Positions 16,483 to 25,262 of a stretch of 64,000 nt of DNA are shown here, piece after piece; position 1 is the first letter of the stretch; the number at the start of each line of letters is the position of its first letter. This stretch comes from UBA3103 sp002365855 (GTDB lineage Bacteria > Bacillota > Desulfotomaculia > Desulfotomaculales > Pelotomaculaceae): assembly GCA_030627625.1 (NCBI GenBank), contig DAOURR010000002.1, positions 1-64,000 on the forward strand, given 5' to 3'. A program made the position numbers and the translations under genes. Below the pieces are notes generated by a model. The model made no database searches, was not told the DNA's origin, and worked only from the letters and a program-made list of their open reading frames with translations.

Positions 16483-17724
16483 TTACTTCCTGGCTAGCAA
16501 ATAGCGTCTGACCATATTTAAACCTGCATTTAATGCTCCCTGTCTGACAGACATTCGCGACCCCGGAAAGCGGTATTTATTGCAAAGTGTGCCTTGAGGG
16601 GTAGCCAGGGCAATATAGACCATACCGACTGGCGCTGCGGCGGTAATTTCTCCGGGACCAGCTATACCGGTTGTTGCAAGGCCCAGATCGGTTCCTGCCA
16701 GGATACGTATCCCCTCGGCCATGGCGACCGCGGTTTCCTCACTGTACTCGGAGTACTGCTCAATAGTAAGAGCGGAGACCCCCAGTGATTTTATCTTCAT
16801 CTCGTTGCTGTAAGATACGATGCCTCCTCTAAAGTATCGCGAACTTCCGGGTATGTCAGTCAATTTTGCTGCGATAAGACCGCCTGTACAGGACTCTGCC
16901 AATCCGATTGTAAGTCCTTTTTCTATCATCAGCTTACCTACTACTTCCTCCAAAACTTCCTGATCGCAACCTATTAAATTTTCTTCCAGCCTGCACCTGA
17001 CTTTATCAGAAAAAGAAGAAAGCATTTTTTCAGCCTTTTCGGAGCTGCCGGCATATGCTGAAATCCGTACCTGCATTTCTCCGGGCTTGGCTACATATGC
17101 AATACCTGGATTACCCTGACCGCCTAGATCTGCCAAAAGATCCTGAACAGCCGACTCAGAAATACCTGTTAGTTTATATACCTTGTACCTGGTTACAGCA
17201 CCGGAGACTGCTTTTTTCTTTAAGTACGGTACCACCGATGTCTCGAACATTTCTGTCAGCTCGTTTGGGGGGCCGGGCAGCATCACAATTATTTTTGAAT
17301 CTTTTTCAATAAGTGCCCCCGGAGCGGTACCCCTGGTATTAGCTAAAACGACTGAACCATCAGGAAGGCAGGCCTCTTTTGAAACGCTATGAGTTAATTT
17401 CATGCCGCGTTTTTCAAAAGTATCCTTAATTTTGTCCATAGACAACTGATCCAGAACCATGGGCACTCCCAGAACAGAAGCAAGCGCTTCGCTGGTTAGG
17501 TCATCAGTAGTTGGGCCGAGCCCGCCCGTAGTAATAATCAGGTCACAGCGGTCAATAGCCTGCCGTATCACCTGCTCAATTCTTTTCCTGTCGTCACCAA
17601 CTGTGATATGATAGGCTACATCAATGCCTATTTCCGAAAGACGCTTTCCAAGGTATTGAGAATGGCTGTTTAAAATATGGCCCATTAATATCTCTGAACC
17701 TGTAAAAATTAACTCTGCCCTCAT
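16483..17724 (-). CDS. cinA: Competence/damage-inducible protein CinA
   Basis: The N-terminal MoCF-like domain shows RAELIFTGSEILMGHILNSH and TTGGLGPTTDD near 65-75. The C-terminal PncC/CinA domain contains GLAESCTGGLIAAKLT near 263-278 and TGIAGPGE near 355. The C-terminal domain deamidates NMN in related enzymes; the N-terminal domain has ADP-ribose pyrophosphatase activity in some. ATG 17724 is preferred; a TTG at 17742 would add six residues and has no ribosome-binding site. cinA near recA is a common Gram-positive arrangement. Confidence 0.93.
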   Translation of the reverse strand: MRAELIFTGSEILMGHILNSHSQYLGKRLSEIGIDVAYHITVGDDRKRIEQVIRQAIDRCDLIITTGGLGPTTDDLTSEALASVLGVPMVLDQLSMDKIKDTFEKRGMKLTHSVSKEACLPDGSVVLANTRGTAPGALIEKDSKIIVMLPGPPNELTEMFETSVVPYLKKKAVSGAVTRYKVYKLTGISESAVQDLLADLGGQGNPGIAYVAKPGEMQVRISAYAGSSEKAEKMLSSFSDKVRCRLEENLIGCDQEVLEEVVGKLMIEKGLTIGLAESCTGGLIAAKLTDIPGSSRYFRGGIVSYSNEMKIKSLGVSALTIEQYSEYSEETAVAMAEGIRILAGTDLGLATTGIAGPGEITAAAPVGMVYIALATPQGTLCNKYRFPGSRMSVRQGALNAGLNMVRRYLLARK

Positions 17725-17748
17725 ATTTAATTCACATCCCAATGTTAA

Positions 17749-17754
17749 ATTATA
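17749..17754 (-). promoter_or_regulatory. Extended -10 promoter of cinA
   Basis: The minus strand reads CATGTTATAAT, a TGn-extended consensus -10, about 25 bases upstream of ATG 17724. A weak TTGTGC lies 19 bases upstream. Confidence 0.5.
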
Positions 17755-17913
17755 ACATGTTCTGCTTTTAAAAGCACAAAACAGGAGTAATTATATAAAA
17801 AATTAACCGCCAGCCTCAGGGTGAATAAATACTTACCCTAACTGCAAACGGCTCATCACGGTTTAAATTTAATTTCAGCATAAAGTGTGTCAATATTGGG
17901 GAAAGTACCGGTG

Positions 17914-19404
17914 TTAACTGGCCTGCTCTAAATGTTCAGAAATGATAGCTCTGAACTGCTCTCCGGTAATTTTTTCCTTTTCCAGAAGGATATCTACGAT
18001 ATGTGAAAAAACATGCTTTGAATCCGATATATATTTCCTTGCCCGCTCTTCCTGTGTCTTGACTATCGCAGTTAGTGTTTGGTACTTTAACTCCTGAGGC
18101 AAGCTTTCCGGACATACAACTCCTAAATCAGACATGCCTGAACGTAGTATGGTTTCGGCGGCACGCATTGCCTGTTCAAAATCCCCGTGTGAACCGGTGC
18201 TGCGGCTTCCAAGGATCATTTCCTCAGCTACCGAACCGGCGAGCATTACCGCTATCTGGTTTTCCAGGTATTCCTTGGTGTAAAGATAAGTATCGTCTTC
18301 CGGGGTTTGTCTCATATATCCCAGGGCATCACCACGGGGTGTAACAGTAAGGGTGGAAACAGACCCGCATCGTACTAGCTCACTGAGCAGGGCGTGTGCG
18401 GACTCATGTATGGCTATTCTTCTCATTTCAGCCTCAGAAGGCCTTCTATCAAGTATACCGCCCATCATTACTTTATCAATTGATTCGTTAAAATGATGCT
18501 GAGATATCTCTTTGCAATCTTCCCGCATTGCTAAAATAGCTGACTCATTTGCAAGACTTTCCAGGTGTGCCCCCGAAAACCCGAAAGTATCCTTAGCTAC
18601 TACCTCTAATTTAACATCTGCTGCCATTGGTTTATTTCTTGTGTGCAGCTTCAAGATCTCCAGCCTCCCCACTTTATCCGGAAGGTCCACCTTGACCCGG
18701 CGGTCAAATCGGCCCGGCCTTAGAAGGGCAGGGTCAAGCATATCTGACCGATTTGTGGCTGCTACAAGTAAAACCCTGATTTTATCGTCAACTTTGAGGC
18801 CATCCATTTCTACCAGCAACTGGTTCAGGGTCTGGTCATATTCCAGGTGACTAGTAGTTTGTCCCCGTTTGCCGCCCAAGATCTCAATTTCATCAATAAA
18901 GATCAAAGCATTATTTTTATTTTGCCGCTTTGCAGTATCTCTGGCCGTCTGAAATAGTTTCCTTACCCTTTGCGCACCGACTCCAGCATACATTTCAATG
19001 AACTCTGAACCTGAGGCAGCTATAAAAGCGGCATCTGTATACCCTGCAGCAGCCCTGGCCATCAAAGTCTTTCCGGTGCCGGGAGGGCCTGTAAGCAATA
19101 TCCCTTTCAGAGGACGAATTCCCAGGCGCCTGATACTGTAGTGATTCTTAATAAAATCCAGGGCCTCTTTTAATTCCTGAATAGCTGAATCCTGACCGCC
19201 AATGTCACCAAAGGAAATTTCTTGACGTGCTACACCTGTACCGCCTTCGAAGTTTTTCGTGCTTACCATACCCCTCATCCTGGCAAAATAGTAAAGTCCC
19301 CCTCCTACCGCTGCCAGGAACAAAAATGGGGTTATGTCATAACCCATTATAACAAGTGAAATAACTGCTGCCAGTACAAGCCCGATGCTAATTTCTTTTA
19401 ACAT
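17914..19404 (-). CDS. Short FtsH-like membrane AAA+ zinc protease
   Basis: This is a 496-residue FtsH/AAA-protease. Two closely spaced hydrophobic segments (about 4-24 and 25-42) replace the usual pair separated by an extracytoplasmic domain of roughly 70-80 residues. Walker A GPPGTGKT is at 106-113, Walker B FIDEIE follows, the arginine-finger region RPGRFDRRV is near 230, the zinc motif HESAH is at 333-337, and the third ligand lies in GSHGDFEQA near 410. All catalytic elements are present. ATG 19404 has GGAGGTG upstream, and its start overlaps the end of the preceding membrane-protein gene by 17 bases. It may be a second FtsH besides a housekeeping copy elsewhere. Confidence 0.9.
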   Translation of the reverse strand: MLKEISIGLVLAAVISLVIMGYDITPFLFLAAVGGGLYYFARMRGMVSTKNFEGGTGVARQEISFGDIGGQDSAIQELKEALDFIKNHYSIRRLGIRPLKGILLTGPPGTGKTLMARAAAGYTDAAFIAASGSEFIEMYAGVGAQRVRKLFQTARDTAKRQNKNNALIFIDEIEILGGKRGQTTSHLEYDQTLNQLLVEMDGLKVDDKIRVLLVAATNRSDMLDPALLRPGRFDRRVKVDLPDKVGRLEILKLHTRNKPMAADVKLEVVAKDTFGFSGAHLESLANESAILAMREDCKEISQHHFNESIDKVMMGGILDRRPSEAEMRRIAIHESAHALLSELVRCGSVSTLTVTPRGDALGYMRQTPEDDTYLYTKEYLENQIAVMLAGSVAEEMILGSRSTGSHGDFEQAMRAAETILRSGMSDLGVVCPESLPQELKYQTLTAIVKTQEERARKYISDSKHVFSHIVDILLEKEKITGEQFRAIISEHLEQAS

Positions 19405-19963
19405 TAACGCCACCTCCAGCGGATAATTTCTGGCTGTTACCGGTGGCAAGGCCGACTCCCATGGGAACTACTTCATCGAGGGTATGCCCATCGTGCTTGA
19501 ATCTTAGAAAGATAAAATCCTGGTCAAGATATACTATAGCTTCTGCGTTATGTTCAAGCGCTACTCTTTCAAGAACATCAGCCATATCCTGGTAGGTACC
19601 CTGAATCACCGCCTGGTAGACAGCATACTGGCTCTCATACCACACCTGTTCAAGAGTTTGGTCACGGTTGTCTGTAAGTACAATCTCGTAAGGCTTGTTT
19701 CCTGCTCTTTGATTAAGAACTTTTTGTACATCCTTGTAGGCCAGCATCAAGTTCTCGTCCCGTCGAATACAAACGTTGACCCGAAGAGTCCCGCCTTCAC
19801 TGCTTATCTGACAGGACTCAACGAACCTATTATTATTTAGAATTGTATCAAGGGGTCCCTTAAAGATAAATTTTTGATATATAGTCTGAATTCCGAAAAT
19901 AAGCGCCATGCCAACAAGTAAAGAAAGTATAATCAGCGGTATCTTTAAACCTTTCCACTGCAA
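19388..19963 (-). CDS. Single-pass membrane protein of unknown function, coupled to the FtsH-like protease
   Basis: No family is recognised. TTG 19963 is the likely start: AGGGAGA lies seven bases before it, whereas an upstream ATG at 20011 overlaps a TATAAT and so cannot be translated from that promoter. The 191-residue product has a membrane segment at about 8-27 (IPLIILSLLVGMALIFGI). A soluble alpha/beta domain of about 150 residues follows (GGTLRVNVCIRRDENLMLAYKD...YEIVLTDN). With a basic N-terminus the soluble domain probably faces outward. Its 17-base overlap with the protease gene argues for coupled synthesis and joint function. Confidence 0.75.
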   Translation of the reverse strand: MQWKGLKIPLIILSLLVGMALIFGIQTIYQKFIFKGPLDTILNNNRFVESCQISSEGGTLRVNVCIRRDENLMLAYKDVQKVLNQRAGNKPYEIVLTDNRDQTLEQVWYESQYAVYQAVIQGTYQDMADVLERVALEHNAEAIVYLDQDFIFLRFKHDGHTLDEVVPMGVGLATGNSQKLSAGGGVNVKRN

Positions 19964-20009
19964 TAGATATCTCCCTTTCCAGTCAGAAAGAATGCTAGAC
20001 TGCGGAATC

Positions 20010-20018
20010 ATTATAGCA
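20010..20018 (-). promoter_or_regulatory. Extended -10 promoter of the membrane-protein/protease pair
   Basis: The minus strand reads TGCTATAATG. Both the TGn extension and TATAAT are perfect. Its location excludes the ATG at 20011 as the start of the gene. Confidence 0.6.
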
Positions 20019-20083
20019 TAAACAACTGTTTAATTTCTTTAGTAAATAGCTGGTTAAAGGATAATGATTTCAAGGACAAAAAT

Positions 20084-20629
20084 TTAACTAGAGCAGTTTT
20101 TTAACATATCCCATGCCTTGATAAAATAATCCAGGCCGGACCAAACGGTAAAAAAGATAGCTAAAGATATAGCAATACTGCCGACCGGCAAATTGATCAT
20201 ATTAAAAGGATAATCTTTTATTAAAATAGCTACTACAGCCACTACCTGCGTTACCGTCTTTATTTTACCAAGAACACTTGCAGAAATTACAATTCCTTCT
20301 ACCGAGGCGAATGCTCTCAGTCCGGTTATAGAAAGTTCTCTGCCAATAATAATCAGTGCTATCCAACCGGGTAACCTGCCCATTTCAACCAGCAAGATTA
20401 GTGCTGCCGCTACCATAATTTTATCAACCAGTGGGTCTAAAAACCTGCCCAACCTGGTGACCTGCTTGTTTTTTCTGGCAATATAGCCGTCTATACCGTC
20501 TGTTGCAGCACCCACCACAAAAACAGCCGCTGCAATATAGTCAGCGTAAGGAATTTTCATTGAAGCAATTAGAAAAAATACGGGTACCAGGAGCAGTCTG
20601 GCCAGGGTTATAGAATTGGGCGTATTCAT
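20084..20629 (-). CDS. pgsA: CDP-diacylglycerol-glycerol-3-phosphate 3-phosphatidyltransferase
   Basis: This 181-residue polytopic membrane enzyme has the CDP-alcohol phosphotransferase motif DGIDGYIAR...TRLGRFLDPLVDK (residues about 44-70), with all four catalytic aspartates. It begins MNTPNSITLARLLLVPVF, as PgsA proteins do. It makes phosphatidylglycerol phosphate. The ATG overlaps the rimO stop (ATGA), so the two are translationally coupled, an order common in Firmicutes (rimO-pgsA-cinA-recA-rny). Confidence 0.95.
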   Translation of the reverse strand: MNTPNSITLARLLLVPVFFLIASMKIPYADYIAAAVFVVGAATDGIDGYIARKNKQVTRLGRFLDPLVDKIMVAAALILLVEMGRLPGWIALIIIGRELSITGLRAFASVEGIVISASVLGKIKTVTQVVAVVAILIKDYPFNMINLPVGSIAISLAIFFTVWSGLDYFIKAWDMLKNCSS

Positions 20630-21960
20630 ATGATCATTTCTCCGGTCAGGTCATACTCCCGGGCGCCCTTGACCAGTACACTAACGAAATCTCCAGGGTA
20701 CAGGTCCGTTTGCGATTTAAAAATAACCCTACCGTCAATTTCAGGAGCGTCACCCTCTCCCCTGCCGATATATATCCCTTTCTCTCTGAGGTGCTTTCTT
20801 TCAACCAGCACTGTGAGGACTTCACCAATCTTTTTCTGGTTTATTTCCAGAGAAATTCTTTGCTGAATCTCCATCGCCCTGCCCCGCCGCTCCTGCTTGA
20901 CGCTCTCAGGCACTTGCCCGGGCATTTTCGACGCTGCTGTACCCTCTTCCCTGGAATAAGCAAACACCCCCACCCGGTTGAATTTCACCTGCTCCATAAA
21001 CTCCAGCACCTCCAGAAAATCTGATTCAGTTTCACCGGGAAAGCCTACAATAAATGTGGTGCGCAAAGTGATTCCAGGCACTGCCAGGCGTAGCTTTTTT
21101 ACCAACTCTGCTGATGCCTCCCTGCTGCCTAGACGGTTCATCCGCTTCAAGATCATTTTCCCCGTGTGCTGTAATGGAATATCTAGATAACGGCAAATTT
21201 TTTGATTGTCTGCCAAGGTGTAAATCAATTCATCTGTAAGAAGAGTAGGGTAAGTATATAATAGCCTAAGCCATACTATACCCTCCAGCGAGGCCAGTTT
21301 CACGAGTAGCGGCGCTAATGCCGGCTTGTTATAAAGATCCTTCCCGTAGCAGGTGGTATCCTGCGCTACCAGGATCAACTCTTTTACACCCTGCCGTGAT
21401 AATCCAGCCGCTTCACTTACAATGTCATTCATTTCCCTGCTGGAATAACTGCCTCTTATTTGAGGAATGGTGCAGTATGAGCATTGATTGTTACATCCTT
21501 CAGCGATTTTAAGATATGCTGTGTAAGAAGGTGTCGCCAGTAACCTGGGCATCCTGCCAGTGTTAAGATAACCCGGCGCTCCTACCAACGTAACCCTGCA
21601 TCCAGCCAGGACCTGTCTAATCGCATCAGCTATGTCGGGAAAAAAACCTGTTCCTATCAGCCCATCTATTTCCGGCATCTCATCTAATAGTTCTTTAGGA
21701 TAACGCTGAGCTAGGCACCCGGTCACTATAAGGGCGCGGCACCTTCCATTCACTTTATAATTGGCTAATTCGAAAATGGTTTTTATAGACTCTTCCTTAG
21801 CATCATTAATGAAGGAACAAGTATTGACAACCAGAATATCCGCGTCTTTTTCCCGGTTGGTAATTTCAAACCCGGCGTCTTTTAAAACCCCCAGCATTAT
21901 TTCCGAGTCCACCAGGTTTTTAGGGCAACCCAAACTAACGAGTCCGACTTTATATGTCAT
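20626..21960 (-). CDS. rimO: Ribosomal protein S12 methylthiotransferase RimO
   Basis: This is a 444-residue radical SAM methylthiotransferase. The UPF0004 domain opens VGLVSLGCPKNLVDSE, with further cysteines at TCSFI (about 47) and VTGCLAQRYP (about 80). The radical SAM cluster is CNNQCSYCTIP near 157-167, and a TRAM domain closes the protein. RimO thiomethylates an aspartate of ribosomal protein S12. The LGCPKN pattern and absence of MiaB features favour RimO over MiaB. The ribosome-binding site is AAAGGATA before ATG 21960. Confidence 0.95.
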   Translation of the reverse strand: MTYKVGLVSLGCPKNLVDSEIMLGVLKDAGFEITNREKDADILVVNTCSFINDAKEESIKTIFELANYKVNGRCRALIVTGCLAQRYPKELLDEMPEIDGLIGTGFFPDIADAIRQVLAGCRVTLVGAPGYLNTGRMPRLLATPSYTAYLKIAEGCNNQCSYCTIPQIRGSYSSREMNDIVSEAAGLSRQGVKELILVAQDTTCYGKDLYNKPALAPLLVKLASLEGIVWLRLLYTYPTLLTDELIYTLADNQKICRYLDIPLQHTGKMILKRMNRLGSREASAELVKKLRLAVPGITLRTTFIVGFPGETESDFLEVLEFMEQVKFNRVGVFAYSREEGTAASKMPGQVPESVKQERRGRAMEIQQRISLEINQKKIGEVLTVLVERKHLREKGIYIGRGEGDAPEIDGRVIFKSQTDLYPGDFVSVLVKGAREYDLTGEMII

Positions 21961-21988
21961 CTGTATATCCTTTCAATGATTGAGAAAA

Positions 21989-22486
21989 TTAATAGGTCCG
22001 AAAGTTGACAAACTGAAGCGGAATATCAAAATCATAGTCTTTTATAATTTGCATGACAGTCTGGAGGTCATCACGGTTTTTACCGCTAATTCTTACCTGA
22101 TCACCCTGCACCGTGGCCTGCACCTTGAGCTTGCTGTCTTTAACCATCCTGGTAATCACCTTGGACTTGTCTTTATCTACTCCCTGGATAATATCCACTT
22201 TCTGGCGCACGGTGTCCTTTGCCGCAGGTTCGATCCTGCCGTATCTCAAGGCTTTTAAATTAATACCACGCTTAACCAGCTTGGTCTCAAGAATATCAAC
22301 CACATTCTTAAGTTTAAACTCGTCATCACCAGTAAGGGTAATCTGCTCACCATCGAGGGCAATATCACTTCTGCTTCCTTTAAAGTCAAATCGTGTGCGT
22401 ATTTCCCTTAACGTCTGGTCAACTGCATTTTTGACCTCTTGAAGTTCTACTTGTGAAACAATGTCAAACGTGTTTTCTTTTGCCAT
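21989..22486 (-). CDS. yajQ: YajQ family nucleotide-binding protein
   Basis: This 165-residue protein carries FDIVSQVELQEVKNAVDQ at the start, RFDFKGS (about 37), the middle RGINLKALRYG, and ends DYDFDIPLQFVNFRTY, all YajQ signatures. The family has two ferredoxin-like domains; some members bind c-di-GMP, others bind RNA or nucleotides. It has its own near-consensus promoter, divergent from the fakA-like gene. Length is normal. Confidence 0.95.
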   Translation of the reverse strand: MAKENTFDIVSQVELQEVKNAVDQTLREIRTRFDFKGSRSDIALDGEQITLTGDDEFKLKNVVDILETKLVKRGINLKALRYGRIEPAAKDTVRQKVDIIQGVDKDKSKVITRMVKDSKLKVQATVQGDQVRISGKNRDDLQTVMQIIKDYDFDIPLQFVNFRTY

Positions 22487-22516
22487 AAAATAGACACCTC
22501 TTGTGATTTTCTATTA

Positions 22517-22545
22517 AATGTACAACTTAGATTGAAAAATGTCAA
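22517..22545 (-). promoter_or_regulatory. Sigma-A promoter of yajQ
   Basis: TTGACA, 17 bases, TACATT on the minus strand, about 30 bases upstream of the yajQ ATG. Confidence 0.75.
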
Positions 22546-22708
22546 AGGCTAGAAGCTAATTTATCTCAATATCAGCATCATCATGATTATTTATTTGGTA
22601 TTATAACTTCGCTGTATTTGGAACAGCTGTAACTTCAAAAGTACCTGCACGAAGGATAAATGGAAAAAAGGTCGAAATATTATATATGTTATAAATGGAG
22701 GAACTGGC

Positions 22709-22861
22709 GTGGCAATATATTATTTCGGCGGCAACGAATTAAAAATGATGTTATGTGGCGCGGTAGACCTGCTGAGGCAATCTAAAGATGAAATAGACGG
22801 TATGAATGTTTTTCCGGTACCTGACGGTGACACAGGAACAAATATGTACCGCGAACTATGA
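22709..22861 (+). CDS. FakA-like DAK-domain kinase, N-terminal fragment ahead of a frameshift
   Basis: GTG 22709, seven bases after TGGAGG, opens a 50-codon frame containing NVFPVPDGDTGTNMY. This is the metal- and substrate-binding N-terminal motif of the DAK1-like domain of fatty acid kinase FakA. The frame ends at TGA 22859-22861, exactly overlapping the ATG of the next frame (ATGA). In intact homologues this motif runs straight on into the sequence encoded by the next frame. The gene is therefore split by a frame change of about two bases in 22849-22857. A sequencing error, a recent pseudogene, or two coupled polypeptides are all possible. Confidence 0.7.
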   Translation: MAIYYFGGNELKMMLCGAVDLLRQSKDEIDGMNVFPVPDGDTGTNMYREL

Positions 22862-24336
22862 CCGCCGCCGTTGAAGAAGCTCTTGGGGTAGATTCTGACC
22901 ATATTGGACAGGTTGCCACCGCTGCTGCATTTGGAGGGCTGATAGGGGCGAGAGGTAATTCGGGAGTTATCCTGTCACAGGTTTTGCAAGGGTTTGCTCT
23001 TTCACTGCAAAATAATGAAAAAGCTTCTGCTCCGGATATTACCAAAGCCCTGGAAGAGGGCGCCCGTATGGCCTATCGTGCTGTGATAAGCCCTGTGGAG
23101 GGTACAATTCTAACGGTTGTCAAAAAATCAGCCGAAGGTGCGGCCGCCCGCCGAAGTGAGGACCTGCTCAGAGTGATGATCGGTATAATAAAAAGCGCTG
23201 CTGCCGCCCTTCATAATACACCGGAGCTTCTGCCGGTACTCAAACAGGCAGGGGTAGTCGATGCCGGCGGCAAGGGATATGTCACGATCCTGGAAGGATT
23301 CCTTAACGCCCTTAAAATTGCTTCACCTAATGTTAAAAAACATATTTCCGAACAAGCGAAAATGAGTTATTCAAAATATACTAAAAACTACCAGCAATTC
23401 CATAATGGTGTTCCAGCAATAGAATATTTATACTGCACCGAGTTTCTATTAAGTGGATCAAACCTTCCCCACAATAATATAAAAGAAGAGCTATCGCCTT
23501 ACGGGGACTGCCTCATGGTTGTTGGTAATGAAGCACTGACAAGGATCCACCTTCACACCAATCACCCAGGATTGGCTCTGGAAATATGCCTTAAATACGG
23601 AACAATGCATGATATAAAAATAAATAATATGGTAGAACAAAACAAACAATTGGCTGCAACAAGTCAAAACTTAACCTTGAAACCTTTAGGCGTCATTGCT
23701 GTAGGCGCCGGTGACGGAATCACAAGGATCATGAAAAACCTGGGTGCGGACTGTACCATTGCCGGAGGTCAGACACTCAACCCCAGTACGGGAGAATTAT
23801 TAAAGGCAATTAATGAAGTTTCCGCCCAAAATATTATCATTCTACCAAACAATAAAAATATAATTCTTGCAGCAGAGCAAGCATGCAGGCTCACCGATAA
23901 AATAACTGCTGTTATTCCTTCAAAAAGTATACCCCAAGGAATCGCGGCGCTGCTGACGATTAACCCCATAGATGACTTTGAAACAACAGTTCAGAAAATG
24001 AGAGATGCCCTTGGTTCAGTTCGCACTGGTGAAATCACTAAAGCCATACGCGATCACACAGGTAATGATATATTCATAAATCAAGGTGAAGTGATAGGCC
24101 TGCTGGAAGGAGACTTGAAATATTCCGGGGAGGATACTGCCAAGGTTCTGGAGGACCTTCTGAAAGGTATGATCGAAGGCGATGGCCATATCATTACCCT
24201 CTATGGCGGCGCTGCAGTTAAAATGGAACAGGTCGAAGAGTTGGCCGGTAAAATGCAAGCAATATTCAGCAACCAGGACTTTGAGGTGCATGATGGAGGG
24301 CAACCGGTATATGATCTCATTATTTCAGTAGAGTAA
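22858..24336 (+). CDS. fakA: FakA-like fatty acid kinase (DAK phosphatase / DegV-associated), main part
   Basis: This 492-residue frame begins MTAAVEEALG, which normally follows DGDTGTNM directly, so the N-terminal 50 residues lie in another frame. GARGNSGVILSQVLQGF (about 31-47) and GVVDAGGKGYVTILEGF (about 130-146) are DAK-domain signatures. The remainder is the DUF4127-like middle and C-terminal domains (GDCLMVVGNE...HLHTNHPG; GEVIGLLEGDL...ITLYGG). FakA phosphorylates a fatty acid bound to a DegV-type FakB, and degV follows in the same direction. Combined length (about 542) matches the family. Without the DGDTGTN fragment the kinase would lack metal ligands. Confidence 0.85.
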   Translation: MTAAVEEALGVDSDHIGQVATAAAFGGLIGARGNSGVILSQVLQGFALSLQNNEKASAPDITKALEEGARMAYRAVISPVEGTILTVVKKSAEGAAARRSEDLLRVMIGIIKSAAAALHNTPELLPVLKQAGVVDAGGKGYVTILEGFLNALKIASPNVKKHISEQAKMSYSKYTKNYQQFHNGVPAIEYLYCTEFLLSGSNLPHNNIKEELSPYGDCLMVVGNEALTRIHLHTNHPGLALEICLKYGTMHDIKINNMVEQNKQLAATSQNLTLKPLGVIAVGAGDGITRIMKNLGADCTIAGGQTLNPSTGELLKAINEVSAQNIIILPNNKNIILAAEQACRLTDKITAVIPSKSIPQGIAALLTINPIDDFETTVQKMRDALGSVRTGEITKAIRDHTGNDIFINQGEVIGLLEGDLKYSGEDTAKVLEDLLKGMIEGDGHIITLYGGAAVKMEQVEELAGKMQAIFSNQDFEVHDGGQPVYDLIISVE

Positions 24337-24393
24337 CCAGTCCGTTCTTGAAATATGAGGTTCACAGATATTATTTTAAGGGTAGGGTTTTGG

Positions 24394-25242
24394 ATGAAAA
24401 ACCAGGTAAAAATTGTAACTGACAGCACCGCTGACCTGCCAAAGGATCTTGTTTTAAAATACGGGATCACGGTAGTGCCATTAAAGGTAATTTTTAACGA
24501 TGAAGAGCCGTTAAAAGACGGTGTGGATATTGATACTGACCAGTTTTACCGCCGCCAGGTTGCAAACAAGGAAATTGCAAGAACATCACAACCCGCACCA
24601 GCAGAATTTTTAGAAGTATACAATGAACTCTCCAAGGATGGTCATAGTATTATTTCCATACATATCTCATCTGCTATGAGCGGCACTTCCCAATCGGCCA
24701 AAATGGCTAAAGAAATGCTGCCAGGCTCAGACATTGAAATAATTGACTCAAAAGTAACCAGTATGGGATTAGGTTTGATTGCTCTTGAGGCTGCCCGTGA
24801 GGCTGGCAATGGAAAAACAAAAAATGAAATCGTTGATCTTGTTAACACTTTGGTTTCAAAAATCCAGGTGTTCTTTGTGGTTGACACACTCGAGTATCTT
24901 GTGCGAGGCGGTAGAATAGGAATGGCCAACGCATTATTGGGAACCATTCTAAGCATAAAGCCCTTATTATTCTTGAAAGACGGCGTGGTTCAGCCATATG
25001 AAAAGGTGAGAGGCAAATCCAGGGCTATTGAAAGACTGGTTCAGGTTGTTGAGGATAAAGTCGGTAGTAACAAAATAAAGTGCTGCCTGATTCACGGCAT
25101 GGAATCCTCTGGACTCGAAAAACTCCGGCAAAAGGTGTCTGCACGTCTCAATTGCGAGGATACGGTTGTTTCAACTCTTGGAGCCGTAATTGGCACACAT
25201 ACAGGTCCGGGTGTGGTAGGAATTGCCTTTTTCGTTTCATAA
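24394..25242 (+). CDS. DegV family fatty-acid-binding protein (FakB-like)
   Basis: This is a 282-residue DegV protein. KIVTDSTADLP at residues 5-15, TSQPAPAEF near 66-74, HISSAMSGTSQSA near 89-101, and the RGGRIG motif near 170-175 line the lipid-binding cleft. DegV/FakB proteins hold a fatty acid for phosphorylation by FakA. ATG 24394 is chosen because AAGGGTAGGG lies just upstream; an ATG at 24355 lacks a site. It lies 58 bases after the fakA-like frame, as a FakA-FakB pair. Confidence 0.93.
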   Translation: MKNQVKIVTDSTADLPKDLVLKYGITVVPLKVIFNDEEPLKDGVDIDTDQFYRRQVANKEIARTSQPAPAEFLEVYNELSKDGHSIISIHISSAMSGTSQSAKMAKEMLPGSDIEIIDSKVTSMGLGLIALEAAREAGNGKTKNEIVDLVNTLVSKIQVFFVVDTLEYLVRGGRIGMANALLGTILSIKPLLFLKDGVVQPYEKVRGKSRAIERLVQVVEDKVGSNKIKCCLIHGMESSGLEKLRQKVSARLNCEDTVVSTLGAVIGTHTGPGVVGIAFFVS

Positions 25243-25262
25243 AAGCATTTTCAATGTAATTT

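Noticed and set aside
22600..22705. Promoter for the plus-strand fakA-like gene
   Set aside because: Several AT-rich -10-like strings occur but none has a convincing -35 at proper spacing.
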